Below, one piece after another: positions 10,101-19,113 of a stretch of 64,000 nucleotides of DNA. Location: NCBI GenBank assembly GCA_021323535.1, contig JAJONO010000013.1, positions 1 through 64,000 on the forward strand, written 5' to 3'. Below the pieces are notes generated by a model. The model was not told where the DNA came from, ran no database searches, and saw only the letters and a program-made list of their open reading frames with translations. Every line of letters begins with the position of its first letter. Positions within the stretch are counted from its first letter, which is position 1. The stretch comes from Bacteroidota bacterium. GTDB taxonomy: Bacteria > Bacteroidota > Bacteroidia > B-17B0 > Aurantibacillaceae. The position numbers and the translations under genes were made by a program.

Positions 10101-10603
10101 GAAATCAGACATTAAAGATCATGAATCTTCAATATGCTAATTCTCCGTCGGCAGGAACAAATTATCACATTGTACCAGGACAGAAATACGTGCTTTCGGC
10201 GTGGATCAAAAACAATGTGTCTACTGCATTACCAGCACTTACTTTCCCTGGCAGTACCATAAGCAGCGTGGTTTTTGATAAGGATGTTATTGACGGATGG
10301 AGGAGAATGGAAGTCGTATTCTCTTTTAACTCGCTTGTGCTTGGAAATCTTTACAACATCAACATCGCAGCAGGTACCATCTCTAACATACTCATTGATG
10401 ATATTCGTATTCAGCCGTTCAACAGCCAGGTAAAAACGCTGGTTTATGATCCGGTAAATCTGAATCTGCTCGCAGAACTCGACGACAAGAATTTTGCCAC
10501 CTTCTATAATTACGACGAAGCTGGCGCGCTGGTACAGATTAAAAAAGAAACAGACAAAGGTATAGTAACTGTAAAATCGTCGAGAGAAAATATTTCACGC
10601 TAA
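4163..10603 (+). CDS. Giant Rhs-like exported protein, N-terminal half of a split Rhs pair
   Basis: I start the gene at ATG 4163 because MKKTKYKLRIAPLVMAVVM gives a proper signal peptide (cleavage near ALALTSG), whereas an upstream in-frame ATG at 4097 adds 22 residues without signal character. The 2146-residue product opens with the N-terminal module common to Bacteroidota Rhs/SpvB-like proteins: TQLVDPFTGDFNYNIGL, then SYHAGISPEMEASWVGLGWN at about residues 80-99. A lysine-rich helical insertion (about 228-275) follows. The long remainder is beta-rich, with YD-like segments such as FYNYDEAGALVQIKKE near the C terminus and a carbohydrate-binding-like sandwich at about 1930-2090. It has no Rhs core (no DPxG motif) and no toxin tail; these lie in the second large protein at 11320-19083. 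I infer that the two form one shell or work as partners. It overlaps the lipoprotein gene by 14 bases. Confidence 0.8.
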   Translation: MKKTKYKLRIAPLVMAVVMLFEVFYPTSALALTSGSVQAETQSFEPIGTTQLVDPFTGDFNYNIGLLTVPGPNGGYPVNLSYHAGISPEMEASWVGLGWNLNAGALNRNMRGLPDDFFGSDIVKKQMTIKPNWIFGLNVGVNAELLGFENLSNIGLGAGLSYNNYKGLNIKAEIQSLSDYKIKMLKSSKQELSLGFDINFDAQDGPDLKVTPTLEDVEDEAIPTKDKSRSKEPGKIKRFFNKAGDWFTKTGKKAKSVYDKVYGDPKKAYDNALASEGHAIDFENPAFSPNTSFPEGGFDVTLWAKFGPAVGLGFYPNQMWKGFLFFQHIKDKTLDFPAYGYLHSGERNRVDDGIAPYINYPGAPAVQAQIRSGMALSDFSRDNHGVNANAPNLPVPMHTFDVFSAGAQGLGVVFRPHRNDVGMLYDSRCNSDFTDIELGLELGFGNLVHVGVNPGVSYTSMYTGKWKGQYKDFDDTYEFTNSIFGSNDLQGNDGNTVFKDPFYFRTSGDKTHSEMDAAKYMNDDLVNFEMTSVGDYTSGNVLQDFDLSNYSLSIFPKIKNQVAGNATTQVLTGNKSSFDHPRENSIQYRTRFEIKNTLPTNTITQVSNLFNSNQFPGITVGASGSPIDYSLNADKKGHHLAEFSITNPDGNIYVFGLPVYNTKDKEALFSTANNTTFDRVTSYNTTNEASMNNSQGVENFYSSTETPAYATSYMLTAIYSPDYIDITSNGPSEDDFGYYVKFNYTTITASNKYKWRVPFAGAIKLENYLDNDGDDKAIYKYGEREIYYLNSIETKTHLAAFELNTTTRWDGYGTSTENSTNASAPMRDLALPLRYLDKIKLYSKANATTPIKTVHFEYDYSLCPNTINSEFNSTQNPTRGKLTLKKVFFTYLNNDKGALSPYEFTYSNFNPDYRELLSDRWGYYKEDVTVPGSGVNYRVGDFPYVDQDKVKADKFAEAWSLKQIKLPSGGLIKIEYEADDYQYVQDKKAMQIREITGTGYLSGSSIVHSGFDIDRQPGFGQLHDLVFFDLKTDLASTNQAELNKYIEGIKYMYFNANVKLKNRPLTTNKAYDYVEGYCRINQAFGIQFDPASAYTVGPDTYYSKACIRVDFQKSSAIDIADDGKLHPFRKAAFEYMKLRRPELFFPLNNTSSNSNIGVQALSAIINLVQNAGQLLTSYNKYCKIMGYGDRLADGSDPSTSDDRKSYLRMVASDGHKFGGGHRVKKLIMDNQWNLADVNATREYGQEFYYNLADGTSSGVAEYEPNYGNEENPLKLPEDDYMADRTFVARLKELYQDKPICEDYYPGANVGYSRVLIKSLTRDLGSGEINKKSAGGLTVSEYFTAKDFPLIEEKTKADNATFEQGLTIPFIGKIKLATAGFSQGFKVTSNDMHGKPRAVRVYPHNTNFALSNAQAVHEIEYTYNLNGNKLNNTVTGLFPDGSTRNIEIGVERDFVMDMNQNSQFTIDLGLATNFDLTFIPPFLFLATANVIPIINYSNNTFRTFTNVKSVYRQGILTEIKVKNDGAMTTTKNLMFDGFSGRPVLTQVNNEFNKPVYHYDMPAHWYYSDMGNKSIHYKYTSACSYNAPAAGINITYANYFKMGDRVRLSVQGNYGTQFKDYWIKGITSGGAYQLVDMQGVSYNGTPSYNVVTIVEPVNKNLLTTDAGLIVSLTNPVTDASFALLTGFNAYNTTVPDPPPLSGNFMFSDCIEGIMKNASFAYSVLGNEIDFTTGGDCKAHLILPAVITSSNYPLFQYTKKTGNLVSITSATTTAVHTGTFVDDGGCFATCLDGVLHAEAYRFKDTWTYDYADVGNPLAYGTTSISTAVNTNMYKYGRVGIWRFHEKYLYQNDRKQSAPNTDISKDGTYAVFNYHNWFTPGITGTNKQWSKTMEVTKYNPYGFEIESKDWLNQNTSILYGYNNKVALAMGSRCPYAQLSSMSFEDQATASFMNSGHVSVQYVTVGPMTINTNDAHTGNRSLQFGNQTLKIMNLQYANSPSAGTNYHIVPGQKYVLSAWIKNNVSTALPALTFPGSTISSVVFDKDVIDGWRRMEVVFSFNSLVLGNLYNINIAAGTISNILIDDIRIQPFNSQVKTLVYDPVNLNLLAELDDKNFATFYNYDEAGALVQIKKETDKGIVTVKSSRENISR

Positions 10604-11301
10604 TGAAGAACAAACTGTTATATATAATCCTGCTGAGTTTATTTTGTCTCACGGCTCATCCCGGAGAGCTTGAGGACCTGCTTAAGTTAAGCAAAACTTA
10701 CAGCAGTGATAACTTGTCACTGGAATTCAAACTTGACATGAATTACAGTAATCAAAAAAAACAAAGTTATACTGGCAAGTACCTTAAAAACAAAAAAGGG
10801 TTTTACTATTCTGTTATTCATATTGAATCTTTTTCGGATGATGTGAATTCGGTGGTGATAGACAAAGATCAGAAATTGATTGTTGTAGGAAACTCTCTCT
10901 CCTCCGATAAAACAGGCGATGAAATAAAAAATATGCTTTCTCAGTTTAAGTTCGATTCGGCCGATGTTAAGAACAGGTATGATCTCAAATACATAGCGAA
11001 CACAAACAAGCTTAAAAAAATAGCTATGAATCTGAAAGATGAGGAAAGTGAATTTGAATCGATAGAAGTTACCCTTATGGAAGATTACACGCTGTCTGAA
11101 ATACGATACAAGTTCAGAAAATCCACTGCCAGAAATTATGTAACAGATTACACCATAACATATACTAAACAAAAATTAAGCGGCGCTGTATCCATTCCTG
11201 TTAAACTCTCGAACTATATAGTTTTAAATGGTAACAGTATAAAACCTGTAAAAGCTTATGAGGGTTATAAACTGGTTGACAACAGATACAAGTATAAATA
11301 A
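10603..11301 (+). CDS. Small exported protein between the two Rhs halves, family not recognised
   Basis: The 232-residue product has a signal peptide (about 1-18, ending near LTAHPG) and no lipobox. The mature part is a string of predicted beta strands with many Lys, Asp and Ser residues: LEFKLDMNYS, then YTGKYLKNKKGFYYSVIHIE, then VVIDKDQKLIVVG. Strand order and the repeating strand-turn pattern recall the LolA/LolB fold of lipoprotein carriers, but the similarity is too weak to claim. The start codon shares its A with the stop codon of the first Rhs-like gene (TAATG), so the two are translationally coupled, and the second Rhs gene starts 18 bases later. Its place between two halves of a split system suggests an accessory role in export or assembly; I would not call it an immunity protein without evidence. 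Confidence 0.75.
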   Translation: MKNKLLYIILLSLFCLTAHPGELEDLLKLSKTYSSDNLSLEFKLDMNYSNQKKQSYTGKYLKNKKGFYYSVIHIESFSDDVNSVVIDKDQKLIVVGNSLSSDKTGDEIKNMLSQFKFDSADVKNRYDLKYIANTNKLKKIAMNLKDEESEFESIEVTLMEDYTLSEIRYKFRKSTARNYVTDYTITYTKQKLSGAVSIPVKLSNYIVLNGNSIKPVKAYEGYKLVDNRYKYK

Positions 11302-11319
11302 TACACGAAATATTCACCT

Positions 11320-14300
11320 ATGAAAAAAGTGTTTTTTGCAATATTTACATTTCTTCATCTGATCGCATTTAGTGCCAATGAAGAAGTTGTTTCATCGTTC
11401 CAGTCAGGAACAAGCATTGGAAGTAATCAGCCTCTTAGCATAGGGGCCGTAGTTACAACGCAGGATGGCTGGTACTCGTATATGAACCTGAACAATCCGG
11501 GCTATCTGAACTTTTTTAAAATAAAAGAAAACAGTGCCATTGTGCGGCTGCGGTACGACGACTCCAAAAAATTTAATCCCGGTGTTGCCTGGTCGCTTAC
11601 TGTTACTTACAATATCGAGTTGTTTGATATCAATAATACTACCACTCCTTTTTCGACGCTGACCGGCGAAATGCTCACAATTAATTATCTGAGCCATTCT
11701 TCGCCAAGTAACTACATAGACATTGCTCTTAAAAAATATTCCAATGCTCCCAAGGTAAGAGTCACTATAACAAACGTGCAGTTCACACCAGGAGGTCCTC
11801 CTATTCCTAATATTTATGAAGATATTTACCTGGATGTAATCGAAAACACGGAGCGTTATTATGTTCTTTCGCCAACAACACCTGTGAATGTTTCCGCGCA
11901 ATCCGGATTTGTTATTTCCAATCCTAACGGAAACTCCAAAGTTCAGTTACCCATAGCCTGGAGTTTTATTTACGGAGCTGAAAGCTATGATGTGGAATGG
12001 TTATTTATTGACGCGGGCAATAATCACTTCACTAATAATTATAATTTTAATTTTAAGAATGCTACACGAGTAAATGTATTAGACAATCATTATGAAATTC
12101 AATTGGCGTATCCCGCGGGAATTATTTTATACAGAGTAAGGCCCGTAGGTTACGATTACAATGGTACCGATCTGATAAAGGTTGAAGGAGCCTGGAGTTT
12201 TGCAAGCGCCGGCACCACCTTCATCAATGCGCCTGCAATTAATACAGCCTATCGTTACGATTTTGCCGGATTGGATCCGGCGAAGAACTGGAACTACAGT
12301 AGTTCTTATTCGGAAGAAGGAAAACGTAAAGAAGCCATTGGTTATTTTGACGGAGCATTGCAACCGCGACAAATGACCACCGTTAATTATGAGCAGGATA
12401 ATATCGTTATTACGGAACCAATCCTGGATTACGAAGGAAGGGAAGCCGGTAAAATTGTTCCTACGCCTACCGTTCACGCGGGTCTTAAATATTATGCAAG
12501 TGGTTCATACAATGGTTTCAATCCTAATTACAATCCTTTTGATTTTGATCAGGATATAAATATCAATAACCCTCCGCCTTTGCCTACCACAGCCGGGGCC
12601 AGCAAATATTACAGCGTATTGAACAATACAGGCGGTATGCACTCGGCCTATATTTCAGATGCGCAAGGGTATCCTTTTACAAGAACCACTTTTCTTACAG
12701 ATGGTACCGGACGCGTTAAATCGCAAAGCAATGTTGGCTATGATCTACGTACGGGTTCAGGAAGGGAAATGAATTATATCTACGGAAAACCAAGTACCCA
12801 GCCGGAATTAGACAGACTTTTTGGGAATGAAGTTGGTTACATGAACAACTATTTTAAAAAAGGAGTAAAAGATGAGAATGGCCAGACACAAGTTACTTAC
12901 CTGGATAATCATGGCCGAGTAATAGCTTCCTGTCTCGCGGGTTCTCCACCTTCCAACCTGTATGAATTAGATAATAAACCACCCATTTCTCCGATTGCAG
13001 TAAATATTCTGGATGACAATAACACGGTTAATTCTCAAAATCATCTTGTAAGCTCACAGTTTATATCTGTGTTTATGCCAACCTTGTATAAATTCAAATA
13101 CGATATTAATCCTACCAATTTTTGTAAAAACTGTAAAGGCGGTTACCAGATATGTTCTGATTGCATGTACGATATAGAAATAAGTATCAGGGACCAGGAT
13201 GGATTTCTTGTGAACCATATTAACATCACCAGCTCTACACCTCCGGTAACTCCTGCTAACGCTAATCCTATTGTGATTACCAATGTTAATTCGGGCTCCG
13301 TTGATTTCGAGATAATGCTGCAGCCCGGAGTTTACACCGTTGATAAAGTTCTTAAAGTGAACCAGGGTTCGCTGAATACTTTAACCAACCAATTTATAAA
13401 TGATCAGTTGTTGAATCCACGTTGTTTTTCATACCCGCGTATACAACCTGAGTCATGCCTCGATGGCTGCAAAAAAGCCTGTGAAGAGAGATACACGCGT
13501 TTTAATTTCCTTCTTCAGCAATATTATTATGTAGATGACAATGAAGTTGTAATTACAGCGGCCCAGGCAAACACATTGATTGCTACCTGTGAGCAAACCT
13601 GTAAAAGCCCCCAGTATCCCGAAGCTGGCGACCAGTGTACTTTAAAGTTGCTCGCTCTGAAAAAAGATATGAGTCCGGGCGGACAATATTTCAGTAATAC
13701 CATTGTACAATTTACCAATGACCCTGTACAGGGAATTATTGAAAATCCTGCTTACCAGGCCCAGAAATACGACTGGCTCAATACTAACCTTGCCGCGCAG
13801 GCTCCGGGTATCTTTTCGGCATTCAGCGCTTCGGCCGGTGTAACCATTAGCAGTTGGGCCGACGTTGAAACAAACTGGCAACCTGCTTTTGCAGATCATC
13901 TTGTTTTATTTCATCCCGAATACTGTGCCTATAAATATTTTTGCGATGGCCAGATAGTTTGCGGCGAACAAGGTACACCAGGTTCATCAACAATAAGTAT
14001 TTCCGCTTCTAATTCATATGATTATTTACTGACGCACGCCGATTATACAACAGCTCTTGCCAACGGTTATTTCAACACAATAAATTATCCGTTGAGCACA
14101 TCTCACAGCACCCTGGATTTTATTAACGGTAATGTTACTTATTGTTCTTACACAGCTGCGGTGTCGCCTAACCTCGATCCGTTTATTCAATCGTGTAATG
14201 TATCCCTGAGCAAATGCAATATTTCACCGGCTGGTTTTATGGCTAAGTATTTTAAAAGCTATCTCGACATTGGAACCGGAAATTATGTATCCATCTGGTA

Positions 14301-17300
14301 TGTGCTCGACGACCCTGATAATATACATCTGATCGCTACAGCCAGTTCAACAACTCCGCCACAACCGGTGATTGATTTTTTCAAACAGCTGCATGGTGAT
14401 GGCACAACCACTAATCCGGGTTTATTTGCCACAACTTCAAAGTGGGATTATTTAAAATCGGTTTACCTTTTTTACAAGCAGTTATTCATTTACGATTATT
14501 ATTCGAAATACGCTTGTCCGCTACCGAGTATCAAGAAACCGCTTAGTACACAACCTCAAAGTGTTTCATTGGTAAATGATCAGTTCACGATACACTATCC
14601 TAAAAACCCGATCTTTGAAGCTCTTATGAACGCCTCGGGCACTACCTGCGATTATTTCCAGAATCCGATGGCGCTGGCAAACTCTTTCACTACTACTACT
14701 TCCAATGCTCTTGCCACTACCTGCGACAATAATTGTTCAGGAGCCGCAGATACCTGGATGCAACAGCTTTCGGGTTGCAGTTTAACTCCAACTCAACTGG
14801 CGGATATTAAATTTTATCTCATCGAAGTCTGTAAAAAAGAATGTAACTCATCAAACATTCAGGGAACCAGCGGATGTAATCCTCCAAGCTCCACCTGCAC
14901 TTATGTTGCGGGACCAGGAGGCGCCCAGTTCTATACTTTCGCTGATGTAATCAATCATTTCAGTTCTGGGTCGTGCCAGGTTACAATCCACCACCCACCC
15001 GCGTTTAACGATGCTAATTGTTCCTGTGCAACGCTTAACCAATACATCAATGAAAATGGCTTAAGCCTGGCAAGTAATGCATCCATTGCTACTGCCCTAA
15101 ACAATTCTTTCAGTAACGCCACGAGCTATACAGCTTCCGATGTCGCCAACTGGAGAAATGCCTGTAATTTATCTACTGTTACAACAACGCTGTTGTCTTC
15201 ATTTAACTATCCTGCTTCGTTTATCTGCAGTACTCAAAAATCCGCGTACGATGAAATAGGATGCTCCTGCAGCAAGATAAGTCAGTTCATTAACCAGATC
15301 GGTTATGATCCTGCTAATACAGCTCATTACCCATTCATTGTATCTGCTATAAATAATTACTTTGGAATTCCTTTAGCGCAACAAATAAATGTAACGCAGC
15401 TAACATTTATTCTTTCTAATTGTGCCACCGGTGGCATTACAAACTACGCCGACTTTCAGTCCAATAATATTCCGGAGATATTGCTTTGTCCTGCTCCTGC
15501 AAGCACTAATCCGGAAGACATACAGGCTGCGCAGGATCTGGCCAATTGTATGCAAATTCAGTTAGCCATTGCCACTGCACAGGCCGTTCAGTTATACAAC
15601 CAGATAGTAACCAACCAAACTCTGTTGTTCCAGCAGACCTATACTAATTTTTGTTTGAATGCTGCCAAAACAGGAAAAGAATCTTTCCTGATGGATTACT
15701 TACTGGATGAATTCAAGTATACACTTTATTACTACGATCAGGCCGGTACTCTTGTAAAAACAGTTGCACCTGAAGGTGTAGAACTCATTGTGAACCCTCT
15801 TGATTTGCAAGCTGTAAAAGATTACCGCAACGGTATTACTACAACACCTTTCTTCCCACCTCATCGTATGGTCACAAGAAGCAAATACGACACATACAAT
15901 CAAAAAATAGAACACGACAGTCCTGACGGTGGCCTTACCTATTACTGGTATGATAATAAAGGCCGGGCCGTGAATTCGCAAACGAGCAGGCAAAGAAATA
16001 CTTTACCAACAGCAAAATATAGTTATAACAGTTTTGAATCTATTGGTAATCGTATCAGCGAAACGGGCGAACTAAAACAAGTAACACCTCTTACGCAAAA
16101 AATTGCCCGCGACCGCGATCCTTCCCTCACTTATGCAGCCTGGCGCGCAGCCGCGGTTGGAAGTGAAGTGCAGATCACCAAAACCTATTACGATGTACCA
16201 ATTGCTTTAACTCCTAATCCGTTTGGCACAACAGGTCAGATAAATACCAGGAACCTTGTAACGAACATTACTTATCAGCAACAATATGGCGCCAACTATG
16301 ATCAGGGTTTACATTATAGTTATGATGTTAACGGTTTCGGAAATGTTTATGTGCAGGAGAATAATTACCTCGATCCTTCAAGCAGTCCTGTAGTTCCGGT
16401 GAGTGAGAGATTCAAAACTATTAGGGTTCAGTATACTCCTGCCGACAGAAACATTCACGAGGTTCAATACCAGGATGGACAAGCCGACAGGTATTACCAG
16501 CGCTTTTTGTATGACAAAGACAATAGCCTTGTGCGTGTTTATTCATCCACCGATAAACTCATCTGGGAAACCGACGCTAAATATTTCTTCTACAAGCATT
16601 CGTCGCTCGCCAGAACCGAGTATGGCGACAAACAAGTGCAGGGTTGTGATTTTGCCTATACCATGCAAACGTGGCTCAAAGGTATGAACAGCACTTTAAT
16701 TTCACCTGTAAGAGACATCGGAAAAGATGCAAATCCTCCTATCACCAACATCAACAATCGTTTTCCTATAGATGCCTTTGCCTACACCAATGGTTATTTT
16801 AAAAACGATTATTTATCTATTACCCCATCGATCAATACTCCGCCTAATAATTTCATTGCCGATCCTTTCTTTACCAGCAATTCTTACGGAGATTATATTT
16901 ATAATACGGGTTCAAATCCGAGAAACTTTAATCTATACAACGGTTCCATTAGTAACTCGGCTTTTGCTGAATTAAAAACCGACGGAACCGTGATGGAGGT
17001 TTTAGGAAACTCTTACATCTACGACCAGGCTTATCGCTTAAAAGAACGTTATACATTTAAGGACCCTGCGCTTATCGCCAATAATTACTGGACAGGTTCA
17101 GCCGTAACAGCAGAGTATAAGGAAGAATTTAATTATGATTATAACGGCAATATCTATAACGCGGTAAGGGATGCGGTTACAACAGGTAATGTTCCTCTTC
17201 CAATGGATATTCTCGATTATAAATATCAGCTTGATATGAGCGGTAAACGTGTAAACAACAAAATGTACGGCATCAGTGATCCTGTTCCGGCTGCTAATTA

Positions 17301-19083
17301 TTCCGACGATATTGACACACAGCCTTCAACATTCACTGGTGGTCCTCCCGACAGCGATCCTGGTCTTAACTATTGGTATGATGAAAATGGTCAGTTAATA
17401 AAAGACCGTTCAGAAGGTATCCTATCAGTTGAGTACACTCATTTCGGAGCCATTAAAAAAATAAACCGCGATCCTGGTTTTTATAAGCAGATCGGCATCG
17501 TTTATTTTTATCCAAGCGATATTGAATTCTTTTATGATGCCAATGGAAGACGTTGTATGAAACTGGAGATCCCGCGCGAAGGTGTAACAGGTAATCCTAC
17601 CCTTAGTACACCAAAAGCTCAGATATACTGGATATACACAATTTACAACTATGACGTAAGCGGAAACGTAGCGTCGGTTTATGTAAAACAATGGAACGGT
17701 TCAGCGGTTGATTTCAGGCTCAAAGAGCAATATACTTATGGTTCGGGACGTACAGCACAGATCAGTAAAAATATAGTGCTGCCGGCTTCACCTCCGCCAA
17801 CCAATACGGCTCAGCGTGAGTTGGGTTTAAAAAGTTTTGAGATGAAAGGTAATGCGGGTAATATTTATTCTACTATTGCCGATTACAAGGTAAGCGCATT
17901 TACATCCGGAACCACGGTAGTTTTATACAGAGCAATTGTGCTCGAGAATAAAGATTATTTTGCTTTTGGTACACCTATGCCTAACAGGAACTTCGTGAAT
18001 AAACCATATCGTTATGGAAGTAACGGTGGCTCTGAAAAAGACCGTGAGGTTATGATGGGCAAAGAAAACATGTACGGTACTTATTTCAGGGAACTGGATA
18101 GTCGCAGCGCCCGCTGGTGGAGCATGGACCCTGTATTCAACCCTTCTGAGAGTCCTTATGCTGTAAATCACAACCATCCTGTAAGCCTTAGCGATCCTTT
18201 GGGAGATATGCCTTTAGGACAATGGCTGAAACAACATACCAGCACAAATGTGAGATTCATGATTGAAAAAGATGAGTATGGATGGAGTTACTCTGCCGCC
18301 GCATCGGGCGGATTAAGTTTTGCCAAGGACCACCTGAATCTTTCCTTAAATCTGAGTGTACGTTATTATGAAGGCGGTTTAGGATCAACAGGTAGTGGCG
18401 ACAGGCAAATAGATTTTGTTGCAACACCGGCATTTGCATATAACTATGCCTTGAAGAAGAAAAATTTCGACCGCGGGGTTCCTATTCAGCAAAATATATT
18501 TAACTCATACAGTGCATTTGCTGTAGATAATAAAGCCAGGAACTCGTTACTGTATGGAATTAATTTTGTTTGGAACGGCGAAGGTAGACATCAGGCCGTA
18601 GCAGGATTTATGCTCAAGTTTAACCGCGTAATTATATCTTCGGCAAACGATGTGTATGGACTTGACGGAGACGATCGCTGGTGGACGGGATCATTCCATT
18701 TAGGTTATAACTTCACAGGTATAAATAACGCACTGGGTAAACTTGGCTTTGTTTCTTTTGGTTACGATGCCTTTACCGGAGAACGGATTGTAAAAAACCC
18801 GGATGGGAAAACATCCATGGAGCATTATCAGACATATACGTCCGGAGGATACATTTACTATTCACAATCATTGCGCGACCTGGAGCTTACGAATGGTATG
18901 CCGGCAATATTCCTTAAATCTACAGGCATTGGACGAAGGGCTTACTATACAGGAGGCACTAAAAAAGGTTTCTTTAACCCTATGTGGCTGCAGAATACCA
19001 TTCACGACAATTACCCTACAGAACAACTGCCAAGGTTCCAGAGCATTGCACCATTCTTGTTACACTTTGTAAAATATAATTGA
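11320..19083 (+). CDS. Giant Rhs protein with Rhs core and toxin-like C-terminal tail
   Basis: The 2587-residue product has a signal peptide (about 1-19). A DUF6443-like N-terminal region contains YFDGALQPRQMTTVNYEQD (about 343-361) and VTYLDNHGRVIAS (about 524-536). A cysteine-rich stretch with several CxxC pairs lies at about 597-1415. YD repeats follow (YYWYDNKGRAVN, FNYDYNGNIYN, FFYDANGRRCMK), then the Rhs core: GTYFRELDSRSARWWSMDP, then SPYAVNHNHPVSLSDPLGD, ending at about residue 2296. After this, the last 291 residues form a variable tail, as in polymorphic toxins. The tail contains SSANDVYGLDGDDRWWTG and GFVSFGYDAFTGERI, which resemble the family annotated as polymorphic toxin type 23 (Ntox23); I rate that match as moderate. 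No separate small immunity gene follows; a terminator lies 31 bases downstream. Confidence 0.85.
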   Translation: MKKVFFAIFTFLHLIAFSANEEVVSSFQSGTSIGSNQPLSIGAVVTTQDGWYSYMNLNNPGYLNFFKIKENSAIVRLRYDDSKKFNPGVAWSLTVTYNIELFDINNTTTPFSTLTGEMLTINYLSHSSPSNYIDIALKKYSNAPKVRVTITNVQFTPGGPPIPNIYEDIYLDVIENTERYYVLSPTTPVNVSAQSGFVISNPNGNSKVQLPIAWSFIYGAESYDVEWLFIDAGNNHFTNNYNFNFKNATRVNVLDNHYEIQLAYPAGIILYRVRPVGYDYNGTDLIKVEGAWSFASAGTTFINAPAINTAYRYDFAGLDPAKNWNYSSSYSEEGKRKEAIGYFDGALQPRQMTTVNYEQDNIVITEPILDYEGREAGKIVPTPTVHAGLKYYASGSYNGFNPNYNPFDFDQDININNPPPLPTTAGASKYYSVLNNTGGMHSAYISDAQGYPFTRTTFLTDGTGRVKSQSNVGYDLRTGSGREMNYIYGKPSTQPELDRLFGNEVGYMNNYFKKGVKDENGQTQVTYLDNHGRVIASCLAGSPPSNLYELDNKPPISPIAVNILDDNNTVNSQNHLVSSQFISVFMPTLYKFKYDINPTNFCKNCKGGYQICSDCMYDIEISIRDQDGFLVNHINITSSTPPVTPANANPIVITNVNSGSVDFEIMLQPGVYTVDKVLKVNQGSLNTLTNQFINDQLLNPRCFSYPRIQPESCLDGCKKACEERYTRFNFLLQQYYYVDDNEVVITAAQANTLIATCEQTCKSPQYPEAGDQCTLKLLALKKDMSPGGQYFSNTIVQFTNDPVQGIIENPAYQAQKYDWLNTNLAAQAPGIFSAFSASAGVTISSWADVETNWQPAFADHLVLFHPEYCAYKYFCDGQIVCGEQGTPGSSTISISASNSYDYLLTHADYTTALANGYFNTINYPLSTSHSTLDFINGNVTYCSYTAAVSPNLDPFIQSCNVSLSKCNISPAGFMAKYFKSYLDIGTGNYVSIWYVLDDPDNIHLIATASSTTPPQPVIDFFKQLHGDGTTTNPGLFATTSKWDYLKSVYLFYKQLFIYDYYSKYACPLPSIKKPLSTQPQSVSLVNDQFTIHYPKNPIFEALMNASGTTCDYFQNPMALANSFTTTTSNALATTCDNNCSGAADTWMQQLSGCSLTPTQLADIKFYLIEVCKKECNSSNIQGTSGCNPPSSTCTYVAGPGGAQFYTFADVINHFSSGSCQVTIHHPPAFNDANCSCATLNQYINENGLSLASNASIATALNNSFSNATSYTASDVANWRNACNLSTVTTTLLSSFNYPASFICSTQKSAYDEIGCSCSKISQFINQIGYDPANTAHYPFIVSAINNYFGIPLAQQINVTQLTFILSNCATGGITNYADFQSNNIPEILLCPAPASTNPEDIQAAQDLANCMQIQLAIATAQAVQLYNQIVTNQTLLFQQTYTNFCLNAAKTGKESFLMDYLLDEFKYTLYYYDQAGTLVKTVAPEGVELIVNPLDLQAVKDYRNGITTTPFFPPHRMVTRSKYDTYNQKIEHDSPDGGLTYYWYDNKGRAVNSQTSRQRNTLPTAKYSYNSFESIGNRISETGELKQVTPLTQKIARDRDPSLTYAAWRAAAVGSEVQITKTYYDVPIALTPNPFGTTGQINTRNLVTNITYQQQYGANYDQGLHYSYDVNGFGNVYVQENNYLDPSSSPVVPVSERFKTIRVQYTPADRNIHEVQYQDGQADRYYQRFLYDKDNSLVRVYSSTDKLIWETDAKYFFYKHSSLARTEYGDKQVQGCDFAYTMQTWLKGMNSTLISPVRDIGKDANPPITNINNRFPIDAFAYTNGYFKNDYLSITPSINTPPNNFIADPFFTSNSYGDYIYNTGSNPRNFNLYNGSISNSAFAELKTDGTVMEVLGNSYIYDQAYRLKERYTFKDPALIANNYWTGSAVTAEYKEEFNYDYNGNIYNAVRDAVTTGNVPLPMDILDYKYQLDMSGKRVNNKMYGISDPVPAANYSDDIDTQPSTFTGGPPDSDPGLNYWYDENGQLIKDRSEGILSVEYTHFGAIKKINRDPGFYKQIGIVYFYPSDIEFFYDANGRRCMKLEIPREGVTGNPTLSTPKAQIYWIYTIYNYDVSGNVASVYVKQWNGSAVDFRLKEQYTYGSGRTAQISKNIVLPASPPPTNTAQRELGLKSFEMKGNAGNIYSTIADYKVSAFTSGTTVVLYRAIVLENKDYFAFGTPMPNRNFVNKPYRYGSNGGSEKDREVMMGKENMYGTYFRELDSRSARWWSMDPVFNPSESPYAVNHNHPVSLSDPLGDMPLGQWLKQHTSTNVRFMIEKDEYGWSYSAAASGGLSFAKDHLNLSLNLSVRYYEGGLGSTGSGDRQIDFVATPAFAYNYALKKKNFDRGVPIQQNIFNSYSAFAVDNKARNSLLYGINFVWNGEGRHQAVAGFMLKFNRVIISSANDVYGLDGDDRWWTGSFHLGYNFTGINNALGKLGFVSFGYDAFTGERIVKNPDGKTSMEHYQTYTSGGYIYYSQSLRDLELTNGMPAIFLKSTGIGRRAYYTGGTKKGFFNPMWLQNTIHDNYPTEQLPRFQSIAPFLLHFVKYN

Positions 19084-19113
19084 TGCTTTAATTGATCTTG
19101 ATGATATGTTATT

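Noticed and set aside
10717-11172. Minus-strand open frame of 151 codons
   Set aside because: It lies opposite the exported 232-residue protein, has low-complexity aromatic and isoleucine-rich content and no recognisable family; it is a shadow of the plus-strand gene.
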